DNA from: Paraclostridium sordellii
GTDB taxonomy: Bacteria; Bacillota; Clostridia; Peptostreptococcales; Peptostreptococcaceae
Direction: 5' to 3'
NCBI RefSeq assembly: GCF_000953675.1
Contig: NZ_LN679998.1
Span: 331,811-395,810, forward strand
DNA length: 64,000 nucleotides
Positions 9,582 to 18,269 of this stretch are shown one piece after another (position 1 is the stretch's first letter; the number at the start of each line of letters is the position of its first letter). Both the position numbers and the translations under genes were made by a program. The notes under the pieces are model-generated. The model did no database searches. It was not told the DNA's origin and saw only the letters and a list, made by a program, of their open reading frames with translations.

Positions 9582-10769
9582 ATGATAAATAATATAAATA
9601 AAAACTCATATAACGTAAATACTTACACAGAAATTCCTATAAAAACAAATGATGAGTCAGATACAAAACAAAATGGTATTTTAGAGATAAATAATAAAGA
9701 TTTTTTATTAAAACTTAAAGAAGAATTAGAAAATGCACAATTAATAGCTATAAAAATAATTATAGAAGAACCTATAACAAAAAATGAAGAAAAATTCATA
9801 GATAAAAAATATCCAGATATAAAACAATTTGCAAAAGAAACAAAGGAGGAGTTTAAACTTTTAAAGCAGCAAGTTAAAGATTGTAAAACTCCAGAAGAGA
9901 GAAAAGAAGTAATATCAAAAGTTATAAACAGTATTAAAACTATGATAAAGAAAGGTTTATTAACAGAAGTTCAAGGGAAAATAAAACTTGAGGCTATTAA
10001 AGATGTTGAAAATTTCGCTCAAAAGGTTAATTTAGAAGATGAAAAGGCAGAAGTGATAGGTGTAAAGAAATTAAAAGGAGAAAGAATTACACCAAAAGAA
10101 GAAAAATTTATAAGTGAAAAATATCCAAAACTAAAAAAATTTATAAATGAATCTAAAAAAGAACTAACTCAAATAAAAGAACAATTAAAAGTTTGTAAAA
10201 ATGATGATGAAAGAAAACAAGTAATAAAAAATATAATAAAAGATATAGAAGTAAGTGATAAAAAAGGTACCCTTACAAAACCGGAAGTAAAAGTAAAGTT
10301 GGCTCTAATAAAAGAGTTAGAAAAATTTTCAAAGCAAGTTAATATGGAAGATAAAAAAATAGAAGCTACGATTGTTAAAGTAATAAAGGGAGAAAAGCTT
10401 ACTCCTAAAGAACAAATTATAATAAATGAAAAGTATACAGATATAAAAGATTTAATAGAACCCTTATCAAAAGAATATAAATCTTTGAAGGAAGAATTAA
10501 AAAATTGTACTAATAAGAAACAAAAACAAGAAGTGATATCAAAAGTAATTAAAAATTTAGAAGAAATGAATCAAAAAAATTTACTTTCTCCAATAGCGTT
10601 AAATTTTAATATGATATTAATGGATATGATAAAAAAAGAAAATGAGAAAAATAATAAATTGATCATTTTAAATCCATATGTATATATAAATCCAAGTTCT
10701 ATAGTGGATAACTTAACTGGAATTTTAATGGTTATAGTTATAATATTTATAATTTTTTATTGGATTTAA
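9582..10769 (+). CDS. Tail-anchored coiled-coil protein with three internal repeats
   Basis: I recognise no family. The 395-residue product is Lys/Glu-rich and predicted almost wholly helical, ending in one hydrophobic segment (LTGILMVIVIIFIIFYWI) at the extreme C-terminus: a tail anchor. Three tandem units of about 85-95 residues each repeat the order ITPKEEKFI-EKYP-xxK-(E/S)-C(K/T)-ER/QK-VI. They begin near 9750, 10060 and 10370. Each unit has one conserved Cys in the (D/V/N)CK-like motif. The ATG at 9582 is chosen because GAGGAG sits 8 nt upstream; the ATG at 9552 has no ribosome site. It has no obvious operon partner. Confidence 0.6.
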   Translation: MINNINKNSYNVNTYTEIPIKTNDESDTKQNGILEINNKDFLLKLKEELENAQLIAIKIIIEEPITKNEEKFIDKKYPDIKQFAKETKEEFKLLKQQVKDCKTPEERKEVISKVINSIKTMIKKGLLTEVQGKIKLEAIKDVENFAQKVNLEDEKAEVIGVKKLKGERITPKEEKFISEKYPKLKKFINESKKELTQIKEQLKVCKNDDERKQVIKNIIKDIEVSDKKGTLTKPEVKVKLALIKELEKFSKQVNMEDKKIEATIVKVIKGEKLTPKEQIIINEKYTDIKDLIEPLSKEYKSLKEELKNCTNKKQKQEVISKVIKNLEEMNQKNLLSPIALNFNMILMDMIKKENEKNNKLIILNPYVYINPSSIVDNLTGILMVIVIIFIIFYWI

Positions 10770-11015
10770 AATGACTTAAAGGTAGATATTAACTTATATT
10801 TAGAAAATAATAAAATTTAATTTTAATTTAATTCACAGGATGGAGTCAAAAAACTGAAAAAGTTTTCATTACATATCCACAAAATCCATGAAATTAATTA
10901 ACATATACACATATAAGTAAATTGAAAGAACTCTCTAGATTTAAAAAAAAGTTCCGTATATACAAAGTAATTATATTTTGATAGTTACTATAATTGTAAC
11001 AACGGGAGGTTAATT

Positions 11016-11942
11016 ATGGGATTTTCAGAAAGTACAAGTAAAACAAAAATACTTTTGGAATCGGGAACTAACGAACTTGAAATTATGGAATTTACCATCG
11101 CAGGTGAATTATTCGGAATAAATGTAGCAAAAGTAAGAGAAATCATGATAGCTCAAGAAGTAAAGAAAATGCCTAATTCACATGAAGTAGTAGAAGGTGT
11201 GTTTAAGCCAAGAAATGACATTATTACAGTTATTGATTTAGGAAAATATTTAAATCTTCCTAAGTCTCAAAACACTAGTAATGATATTTTTATAGTTACA
11301 CATTTTAATAAATTAAACTTCGCATTCCATGTTGAAACGGTAGTTGGAATTGCTAGAGTATCTTGGGAATCAATTAAAAAGCCGGATAAAGTTATATATG
11401 GCGGAGATGAAGGAGTAGCAACAGGTATAGCAGAATATAAAGATAGACTTATAACTATACTAGACTTTGAAAAAATTGTTGCAGAAATAAGTCCTGAGTC
11501 AAGTATACAATTTGAAGAAATAGAAAGACTAGGTAATCGTAAAGAGTATGATAAAACTATTTTAATAGTTGAAGACTCTATGTTACTTTCTAAGATGATT
11601 GTAGAATGTTTACATAAAGCTGGTTATAAAAATACAATTAAGGTTGATAATGGTCAGGAAGCATGGGATTATTTAGAAGAAGTTAAAATTTGTGGAGATC
11701 CAGTTAAAGCTCATGTTTCTTGTATAGTTTCAGATATTGAGATGCCTTTAATGGATGGTCATAGATTAACAAAACTTGTTAAAGATGATAGTGTCTTAAA
11801 AGATATACCACTTATATTATTCTCTTCATTAATAAGTGAAGAAATGCGTATAAAAGGTAAGTCAATAGGAGCTGATGAACAAATAACTAAACCAGAAATA
11901 GCTAATCTTGTTAGTATCATAGATAGGTTAACTGCAAATTAA
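11016..11942 (+). CDS. cheV: Chemotaxis coupling protein CheV
   Basis: A 308-residue protein with a CheW domain (about residues 20-165) and a C-terminal response-regulator receiver domain (about 180-305). The phospho-acceptor is Asp240 in CIVSDIEMPLMDG, the acidic pair is ED at about 186-187, and the conserved Lys is in ITKPE. CheV couples chemoreceptors to CheA and adapts signalling by phosphorylation. No other chemotaxis genes are nearby. GGGAGG precedes the ATG. Monocistronic with its own terminator. Confidence 0.92.
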   Translation: MGFSESTSKTKILLESGTNELEIMEFTIAGELFGINVAKVREIMIAQEVKKMPNSHEVVEGVFKPRNDIITVIDLGKYLNLPKSQNTSNDIFIVTHFNKLNFAFHVETVVGIARVSWESIKKPDKVIYGGDEGVATGIAEYKDRLITILDFEKIVAEISPESSIQFEEIERLGNRKEYDKTILIVEDSMLLSKMIVECLHKAGYKNTIKVDNGQEAWDYLEEVKICGDPVKAHVSCIVSDIEMPLMDGHRLTKLVKDDSVLKDIPLILFSSLISEEMRIKGKSIGADEQITKPEIANLVSIIDRLTAN

Positions 11943-11945
11943 AAT

Positions 11946-11981
11946 AAAAAAGAACTACTTATTAATAAGTAGTTCTTTTTG
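11946..11981 (+). terminator. Intrinsic terminator after cheV
   Basis: Stem AAGAACTACTTATT/AATAAGTAGTTCTT and a five-T tail. Confidence 0.9.
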
Positions 11982-12133
11982 TTTTAATTTAAAATTTGAG
12001 ATATAAAATAATTATAAAATTGAATTGAAATGAAAAAATATTTCTTAAAAATGAAATTAAATTTCAAAACAAGATGTTCTAAATCGAAAAACAAGAATTT
12101 TGACTAAAAAGTTAAAAAAAATATGAAAATATA

Positions 12134-12162
12134 TTGCAAGGAAAAAGTTTGCATGGTATTAT
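12134..12162 (+). promoter_or_regulatory. Promoter of the sialic acid (nan) operon
   Basis: TTGCAA at 12134-12139, a 17-bp spacer, and TATTAT at 12157-12162. Just upstream (12048-12060) lies GAAATT-A-AATTTC, a palindrome that could bind the RpiR regulator encoded at the cluster's end; that link is inference. Confidence 0.55.
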
Positions 12163-12210
12163 AAAAACATAAAAAGAAAATAAATTTCAAAAAATGGGGA
12201 GAGAGTATAA

Positions 12211-12873
12211 ATGTTAGATATTATTAAAAATAAGCTGATAGTATCATGCCAAGCTTTAGAAAATGAACCGCTACATAGTTCATTCGTAATGGGAAAAATG
12301 GCTATTGCGGCTAAAGAAGGTGGGGCTGTAGCAATTAGAGCTCAAGGAGTTGAAGATATAAAAGAAATTAAAAGAGTAACCTCACTTCCTATTATAGGAC
12401 TCATAAAGCGAAATTACGAAGATTCAGATATATATATAACTCCTACAAAGAAAGAAATAGATGAGCTTTTAACTACAGGTTGTGAAATGATAGCATTAGA
12501 TGCAACAAGTAGAAAAAGACCTAATAATGAAAGTTTAAAAGAGCTTATAGATTATATAAAATCAAAAAACATTTTAGTAATGGCAGATATATCAAGTTAT
12601 GAAGAAGGTATACAAGCACAAGAATTAGGAGTAGATTGTGTATCGACAACACTAGCAGGATATACTCCTTATACAGAATGTTTAGAAGGACCAAATTTTG
12701 ATTTAATGAAAAATCTTGTAAGAGATTTAGAAATACCTGTTATAGCAGAAGGAAAAATAAATACACCTCAAGATTTAAAAGATGCTTATAAAACGGGTAT
12801 ACATTCAGCAGTAGTAGGATCAGCTATTACAAGACCACAACTTATTACGGCAAAATTTGCAAAGGCAATATAA
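12211..12873 (+). CDS. nanE: N-acetylmannosamine-6-phosphate 2-epimerase
   Basis: A 220-residue TIM-barrel epimerase that converts ManNAc-6-P to GlcNAc-6-P, the third step of sialic acid breakdown. Characteristic segments are GGAVAIRAQGVEDI (about 28-41), the K-R-N-Y substrate region IGLIKRNYEDSDIYITPT, LDATSRKRP, and IAEGKINTPQDL near the C-terminus. First gene of the cluster, 43 nt before nanA. Ribosome site GGGGAGAG. Confidence 0.93.
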   Translation: MLDIIKNKLIVSCQALENEPLHSSFVMGKMAIAAKEGGAVAIRAQGVEDIKEIKRVTSLPIIGLIKRNYEDSDIYITPTKKEIDELLTTGCEMIALDATSRKRPNNESLKELIDYIKSKNILVMADISSYEEGIQAQELGVDCVSTTLAGYTPYTECLEGPNFDLMKNLVRDLEIPVIAEGKINTPQDLKDAYKTGIHSAVVGSAITRPQLITAKFAKAI

Positions 12874-12916
12874 CATAAATAAAAAAACTATTATATTGAT
12901 ATTGGAGGAAAGTAGA

Positions 12917-13786
12917 ATGAAAGGAATATATTCAGCGTTATTAGTATCATTTGATAAGGATGGAAACATAAACGAAAAGGGATTAAGACAAATAGTAAGA
13001 CACAACATAGACAATTGTAAAGTAGATGGTCTTTATGTAGGAGGATCTACTGGAGAAAACTTCATGTTATCTACTGAAGAGAAAAAAAGAATTTTCGAAA
13101 TAGCTAAAGACGAAGCTAAAAACGATGTTAAATTAATAGCTCAAGTTGGATCTGTTAATCTTAAAGAAGCTGTAGAACTTGCTAAGTTTACAACTGATTT
13201 AGGATACGATGCAATAAGTGCTGTTACTCCATTCTATTACAAATTTGATTTCCAAGAAATAAAGCACTACTATGAAACAATAATAAATTCTGTAGATAAT
13301 AAATTAATAATATACTCAATACCATTCTTAACTGGAGTTAATATGAGTTTAGATCAATTTGGTGAGTTATTTGAGAATGAAAAGATAATAGGTGTTAAAT
13401 TTACAGCAGCAGATTTCTACCTATTAGAAAGAATGAGAAAAAGATTCCCAGATAAATTAATATATGCAGGATTTGATGAAATGATGTTACCAGCTACTGT
13501 TCTTGGAGTAGATGGAGCTATAGGATCTACTTTTAACGTAAATGGTGTAAGAGCTAGACAAATATTTGAATTAGCTAAAGAAGGAAAAATAAAAGAAGCA
13601 TTAGAAATACAACATGTTACTAATGATTTAATAACAGATATATTAAATAACGGACTATATCAAACAATAAAAGCAATACTTGAAGAGCAAGGGGTAGAAG
13701 CAGGTTATTGTAGACAACCTATGAAAGAAGCTACAGAAGAAATGATAGCAAAAGCGAAAGAGATGAATAAAAAGTACTTCCAATAA
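12917..13786 (+). CDS. nanA: N-acetylneuraminate lyase
   Basis: A 289-residue class I aldolase that splits N-acetylneuraminate to ManNAc and pyruvate. Motifs include GGSTGENFML (pyruvate carboxylate binding), the catalytic Tyr in IYSIPFLTG and the Schiff-base Lys in GVKFTAAD (about residue 162). The ATG at 12917 sits 9 nt after GGAGG and gives the family length; an upstream extension into the nanE end is not needed. Confidence 0.94.
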   Translation: MKGIYSALLVSFDKDGNINEKGLRQIVRHNIDNCKVDGLYVGGSTGENFMLSTEEKKRIFEIAKDEAKNDVKLIAQVGSVNLKEAVELAKFTTDLGYDAISAVTPFYYKFDFQEIKHYYETIINSVDNKLIIYSIPFLTGVNMSLDQFGELFENEKIIGVKFTAADFYLLERMRKRFPDKLIYAGFDEMMLPATVLGVDGAIGSTFNVNGVRARQIFELAKEGKIKEALEIQHVTNDLITDILNNGLYQTIKAILEEQGVEAGYCRQPMKEATEEMIAKAKEMNKKYFQ

Positions 13787-13793
13787 AAAATTA

Positions 13794-13821
13794 AGGGATT
13801 ATAAGGTTACTTATAATCCCT
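13794..13821 (+). other. Intercistronic hairpin between nanA and the symporter gene
   Basis: A perfect 12-bp stem (AGGGATTATAAG and complement) with a 4-nt loop but no T-tract. It probably stabilises upstream mRNA or attenuates weakly rather than fully terminating. Confidence 0.55.
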
Positions 13822-13867
13822 ATAAGTAAGAAATACAATTGAAAATTTAAAAGGAGGATACAAGGCT

Positions 13868-15373
13868 ATGGGTGGTTTTACAGTTGTAGATTTTGTAATA
13901 CTAGTAGTGTATTTATTAGCAGTGCTACTAGCAGGACTTCATTTTTCAAAGAGAGAGATGAAAGGAAAAGAGTTCTTTAAAGGTGATGGAACTATTCCTT
14001 GGTGGGTTACTTCTGTTTCAATCTTTGCGACACTTCTAAGTCCAATTTCATTTTTATCATTAGCAGGAAACTCATATGGTGGAACTTGGATTCTTTGGTT
14101 TGCACAATTAGGAATATTTATAGCAATACCTTTAACAATAAAATTCTTTTTACCATTATATAGTAGATTAGATTTAGATACAGCATATCAATATCTAGAA
14201 ATAAGATACAATAGTAAAGGTCTTAGAGTTTTAGGAGCTTTAATGTTTATAGTATATCAAATAGGTCGTATGTCTATTATAATGTACTTGCCATCAGTTG
14301 TATTAGCTGAACTTACTGGAATATCAGTAAACATACTTATAATAGCAATGGGTGTAATAGCAATTATTTATTCATATACAGGTGGTTTAAAATCTGTTTT
14401 ATGGACAGACTTTATTCAAGGTATGGTTCTTATAGTAGGGGTAACAGGAACATTAATCTACTTAATAGCAAACATAAACGGTGGAGTTGGAACTGTTATG
14501 GAAACTTTAACATCAGGGCAAAAATTCTTAGCTCAAAAAGAAGTTATTTTTGATCCGAATATATTAAAGACAAGTGCATTTATAATATTTGTAGGTGCAG
14601 GACTTAATACATTTTCATCTTATGTATCAAGTCAAGACGTAGTTCAAAGATTTACAACTACTACTGATTTAAAACAATTAAAGAAGATGACTTATGGAAA
14701 CGGAGTACTATCAATAGTAGTTGCTACAATATTCTATTTAATAGGAACTTGTCTATTTGTATTTTACAGCCAAAATCCAGAACTAGCTCAAACAGTTAAA
14801 CAAGACCAAATATTTGCTTCATACATAGCATATCAATTACCAGTAGGAATAACAGGTATATTATTAGCAGCTATATATGCAGCAAGTCAATCAACTTTAT
14901 CTACTGGTCTTAACTCAGTAGCAACAAGCTGGACATTAGATATACAAACTCTTATAAATAAAGATATGAGTCTTGAAAGACAAACTAAAATAGCACAATA
15001 TATCTCTCTTGGGGTAGGTATACTTTCAATAGGAGTGTCAATTGTATTAGCAAATGGAGAAATTAAATCAGCATATGAATGGTTTAATAGTTTCATGGGA
15101 CTAGTTTTAGGAGTATTAGCTGGCATATTTGTACTTGGTGCATTTTGTAAGAAAGCTACTAAACTAGGTGCATATATAGGGTTTGCAGTATCAGCTATAT
15201 TAGTTATATACTTAAAGTATAATGTTCCAGATGTTAGTTCTTGGGCATATTCTTTAATAACTATAACAACTTCTGTTGTAGTTGGGCAAATATCAAGTTT
15301 AATACAATTAAAACTTACTAATAAAGTTAATAAGGTTGATAGTGAATCTACAATATATTATGAATCTAACTAG
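13868..15373 (+). CDS. Sodium:solute symporter, probable sialic acid importer
   Basis: A 501-residue SSS-family protein (LeuT fold) with about 13 hydrophobic helices. The N-terminal half has the SSS pattern SISIFATLLSPISFLSLAG-like segment at about residues 50-70 and RYNSKGLRVLG at about 115, and the QDVVQRF signature lies near 258. It would bring sialic acid in with sodium. The substrate is inferred from its position between nanA and a YhcH gene; similar SSS proteins (SiaT/NanT) do this in other clostridia. AAGGAGG precedes the ATG. Confidence 0.82.
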   Translation: MGGFTVVDFVILVVYLLAVLLAGLHFSKREMKGKEFFKGDGTIPWWVTSVSIFATLLSPISFLSLAGNSYGGTWILWFAQLGIFIAIPLTIKFFLPLYSRLDLDTAYQYLEIRYNSKGLRVLGALMFIVYQIGRMSIIMYLPSVVLAELTGISVNILIIAMGVIAIIYSYTGGLKSVLWTDFIQGMVLIVGVTGTLIYLIANINGGVGTVMETLTSGQKFLAQKEVIFDPNILKTSAFIIFVGAGLNTFSSYVSSQDVVQRFTTTTDLKQLKKMTYGNGVLSIVVATIFYLIGTCLFVFYSQNPELAQTVKQDQIFASYIAYQLPVGITGILLAAIYAASQSTLSTGLNSVATSWTLDIQTLINKDMSLERQTKIAQYISLGVGILSIGVSIVLANGEIKSAYEWFNSFMGLVLGVLAGIFVLGAFCKKATKLGAYIGFAVSAILVIYLKYNVPDVSSWAYSLITITTSVVVGQISSLIQLKLTNKVNKVDSESTIYYESN

Positions 15374-15385
15374 GAGGCAGTTAAT

Positions 15386-15838
15386 ATGATATTTGGAAAT
15401 ATAGCACATGAGAAAACGTATTCTAACATAGAAAAGGATTTATTAACTTGTTTTGAATACGCAAAGAATAATTCATTAGTTGATTTAGAAAAAGGAAGCT
15501 ATGCAATAGATGGAGAAGATATTTTCGTTAATATAGTAGAATATGAAACTGTTGAAAAAGAAGAAAGATTTTGGGAAGCACATAAAAAGTATATAGATAT
15601 ACACTATATGCTTGAAGGTAGTGAAAGAATAGATATTGGATTTATAGAAAATTTGATTCAAAAAGAATATAAAGAAAAAGATGATTTCTTACCTCTAGAA
15701 GGAGAAGCTAATGGATATGTTACTTTAGAAAAAGGAGATTTTCTAATTTGTTATCCAGAAGATGCTCATATGACAGCTATAAAAGTTAATGAAAAAAGTA
15801 AGGTAAAGAAAGCTATTTTCAAAGTTATTTTAAGATAG
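15386..15838 (+). CDS. YhcH/YjgK/YiaL family protein, likely sialic acid anomerase
   Basis: A 150-residue cupin-like protein. The family metal-site pattern is visible: WEAHKKYIDIHYMLEG (His/Asp region, about 61-76) and YPEDAHMTAIKV (about 129-140). E. coli YhcH (NanQ) accelerates anomer interconversion of sialic acid. Only 12 nt behind the symporter gene, with AGGAGG, so cotranscribed. Confidence 0.83.
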   Translation: MIFGNIAHEKTYSNIEKDLLTCFEYAKNNSLVDLEKGSYAIDGEDIFVNIVEYETVEKEERFWEAHKKYIDIHYMLEGSERIDIGFIENLIQKEYKEKDDFLPLEGEANGYVTLEKGDFLICYPEDAHMTAIKVNEKSKVKKAIFKVILR

Positions 15839-15847
15839 TTTTAAAAG

Positions 15848-15873
15848 GGAGAGTAGTTTACTACTCTCCCTAA
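15848..15873 (+). terminator. Hairpin after the YhcH gene, probable weak terminator
   Basis: Stem AGGGAGAGTAGT/ACTACTCTCCCT of about 12 bp, followed only by TAAATTATTTT rather than a continuous T-run, so readthrough into the kinase gene is likely. Confidence 0.55.
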
Positions 15874-15916
15874 ATTATTTTATATAATATAATTACATTA
15901 GTTAGGAGAATATAAT

Positions 15917-16804
15917 ATGAAAAAATTTATTTGTATAGATATAGGTGGGACTTCTATAAAGTATGGGGTTTTAAATGAAGATGGAAGTATAATAACTAAA
16001 GATTGCATGGATACAAAAGCATTAGAAGAAGGTGGAATAGGAATTTTAGAAAAAATTAAATATATAGTAAAAAAATATATTAATGATTATAGTATAGAAG
16101 GTATTTGTATATCTACAGCTGGAATGGTAGACCCAAATGAAGGTAAAATAATATATTCATTAGAGGAATTAATACCTGGGTATACAGGTATGGAAATAAA
16201 GAAGGAAGTTGAAGAAGAATTTAAAATAAGATGTGAGGTTGAAAATGATGTGAACTGTGCTGGATTAGGAGAAATTTGGTTAGGAGCTGGTAAAGGCAGT
16301 AGTTCAGCAGTTTGTATGACTATAGGAACAGGTATAGGTGGTTGTGTAATTATAAATAATAGATTAATATCTGGATTTAGTAATAGTGCAGGTGAGATAG
16401 GTTATATGAATGTAGATGGTAAAAGATTTCAAGATTTAGCATCTACAACTAGTCTAGTAAAAAGGGTAGCTAAAGCGAAGGGGATATCTGAAAAAGATTT
16501 AAATGGAAAAATAATATTTGAAATGGCTAAAAATAAAGATGAGGATTGTTTAAAAGAAATTGATTATATGATAAAATCATTAGCAATTGGAATCGCAAAT
16601 TTATGCTATGTAACAAATCCTGAAGTTATTATTTTAGGAGGAGGCATAATGGCTCAAGGGGAGTTTATAAAAAAGAGGTTAAAGGATGCTTTAAGTCAAG
16701 AACTTATAAAAAATATTTATGATAATACAAGAATAGAATTTGCTAAAAAACAAAACGATGCAGGTATGATAGGAGCATTGTACAATTTTTTAAATAAAAT
16801 ATAA
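15917..16804 (+). CDS. nanK: ROK-family N-acetylmannosamine kinase
   Basis: A 295-residue ROK sugar kinase. The N-terminal phosphate loop is DIGGTSIKYG (residues 7-16), ENDVNCAGLGE (about 110-120) is the catalytic Asp region, and IGTGIGGCV binds ATP. The zinc-binding CxCGxxGC motif of many ROK proteins is absent: AGEIGYMNVDGKRF continues without the cysteines. In this context it phosphorylates ManNAc between the NanA and NanE steps. TTAGGAGA precedes the ATG. Confidence 0.87.
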   Translation: MKKFICIDIGGTSIKYGVLNEDGSIITKDCMDTKALEEGGIGILEKIKYIVKKYINDYSIEGICISTAGMVDPNEGKIIYSLEELIPGYTGMEIKKEVEEEFKIRCEVENDVNCAGLGEIWLGAGKGSSSAVCMTIGTGIGGCVIINNRLISGFSNSAGEIGYMNVDGKRFQDLASTTSLVKRVAKAKGISEKDLNGKIIFEMAKNKDEDCLKEIDYMIKSLAIGIANLCYVTNPEVIILGGGIMAQGEFIKKRLKDALSQELIKNIYDNTRIEFAKKQNDAGMIGALYNFLNKI

Positions 16805-16823
16805 ATGAACCGAGGTTTTACTC

Positions 16824-17675
16824 ATGGGAATTATAGAAAATTTAGAATCACCAAATTTTAAAGTTACAAAATCGGATAAAATACTCATAGAGTATATTAA
16901 AAATAATATAGATGATGTTTTTTACAAGCCAATATCTCAAATTGCTAAAGAAAGTAATATAGGAGAAGCAACAATAACTAGATTTTCAAAAAAAATGGGA
17001 TTTAATGGATTACAGGATTTTAAAGTTACTTTGGCTCAAGAAATTTCTAGTTTAAGTAAAAACAAGAATATAATAAATAGCAATATAGAAAATAATGAAC
17101 CAGTTGTAGATACAGCTAAAAAATTATTAATATCCAACATAAATACACTAGAAAGTACAGTGGATATAATTAATGGGCAAGATATTCATAAAAGTTCACA
17201 ATTAATAATCAATGCAAATAGAATTTATTTTGTTGGTATAGGATACTCAGGAATTATCGCACAAGACTCTAATTATAAATTTATGAGAATTGGATTAAAT
17301 TGTGTAAGTTTTGATAGCAGTCACACTATGATCATGATGGCATCCATAATGGAAAAAGGGGATTTATTAATAGCTATATCTCACTCAGGAGAAACTGATG
17401 AAATTATAAAGACAGTTAAACTTGCAAAAGAAAATGAAGTAGATGTTATTTCTATTACTAAGAAAAAGGAATCTAGTTTAAAAGATATATCAGATATACA
17501 TCTTGAATATATATCTGAAGAAACGCTTCTAGAAACCGGCTCCATATCTTCAAAATTAGCTCAGATATTTTTAATAGATCTTATTTATACTCAGGTGGTA
17601 AAAGAAATATCTAGTGAAGCAATAGATCGAAAAATAAAAACTACAGATGCTATAAAAACTTTAAAAAATATATAA
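16824..17675 (+). CDS. RpiR-family transcriptional regulator of the nan cluster
   Basis: A 283-residue RpiR protein: N-terminal helix-turn-helix (PISQIAKESNIGEATITRFSKKMGF region, about 30-58) and a C-terminal SIS sugar-phosphate-binding domain (about 105-245, with YSGIIAQDSNYKFMRIG and ISHSGETDEI). Being 19 nt behind nanK, it very likely controls the operon, sensing a sugar phosphate such as ManNAc-6-P or GlcNAc-6-P; the ligand is inferred. A GAGG site precedes ATG. Confidence 0.85.
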   Translation: MGIIENLESPNFKVTKSDKILIEYIKNNIDDVFYKPISQIAKESNIGEATITRFSKKMGFNGLQDFKVTLAQEISSLSKNKNIINSNIENNEPVVDTAKKLLISNINTLESTVDIINGQDIHKSSQLIINANRIYFVGIGYSGIIAQDSNYKFMRIGLNCVSFDSSHTMIMMASIMEKGDLLIAISHSGETDEIIKTVKLAKENEVDVISITKKKESSLKDISDIHLEYISEETLLETGSISSKLAQIFLIDLIYTQVVKEISSEAIDRKIKTTDAIKTLKNI

Positions 17676-17712
17676 ATAAAGAGCTCATATTAAATATGAG
17701 CTCTTTATTTAT
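17676..17712 (+). terminator. Intrinsic terminator closing the nan cluster
   Basis: AAAGAGCTCATAT pairs with ATATGAGCTCTTT around a short loop, then ATTT. Confidence 0.85.
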
Positions 17713-18269
17713 TACAATAAGGATATTTAATAGTTCTTTCCTTAAAAAACTTTTTATAAGATAAATTTAATTATGAGAATTTTTTCTATTTGATAAATAA
17801 TAAATTAACAAAAATATATGCGGACTTAAAATTTAAAACAATAAAAATTATATTATTTCTAAATATTAAAATTACATGTTAAATCTTAAATATTACTATA
17901 AAATTTATGTTATAAAACAGTGAACTTAATATTATGAAAAGTTTATTTTTATAAATTAGTAAATTATTTTAAAATAACAATGATTAAAGAAAATTAAAAA
18001 AATTTAATAAAATGTATAAATTAAAAAATATTATTCTTATTTAAATTTAATAGGTAATTTCATAATTATAAAATAGATTAAAAATATTATAAAAAACTTA
18101 TGTAATTTAGCCTAATTTAGCCAAAGTTAAAATTAAATTAAATATATAAATTTATTTTTTTATAAAAAAAATATAATTTATTGGTAGACAATTGAAGGTA
18201 AAAGGGACTACCATTACAGTGAAAGGGAAAAAATATTTTAAGAATAAACAACGAACAGGGGGAATCACA
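17713..18269. other. Long AT-rich intergenic region before the PLP decarboxylase
   Basis: About 560 bases with no supported gene. There is an imperfect direct repeat (TTTAGCC twice near 18107-18122) and an open frame from a TTG at 18192 that lacks a ribosome site. I see no RNA element I can name. Confidence 0.5.

Noticed and set aside
10936..10961. Possible SigD (flagellar) promoter before cheV, TAGA with CCGTATAT
   Set aside because: The -10 is imperfect and the spacer is 14 rather than 15; too weak to call in AT-rich DNA.
10982..11000. TAGTTAC...GTAAC half-palindrome upstream of cheV resembling the trxA operator
   Set aside because: Spacer is 7 rather than 6, the right arm is incomplete and there is no TATATT at the right distance.
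18192..18269. In-frame N-terminal extension of the PLP decarboxylase from a TTG at 18192
   Set aside because: No ribosome site before it; the TTG at 18270 has a strong AGGGGG site, and the extension has a lysine-rich, non-homologous look.
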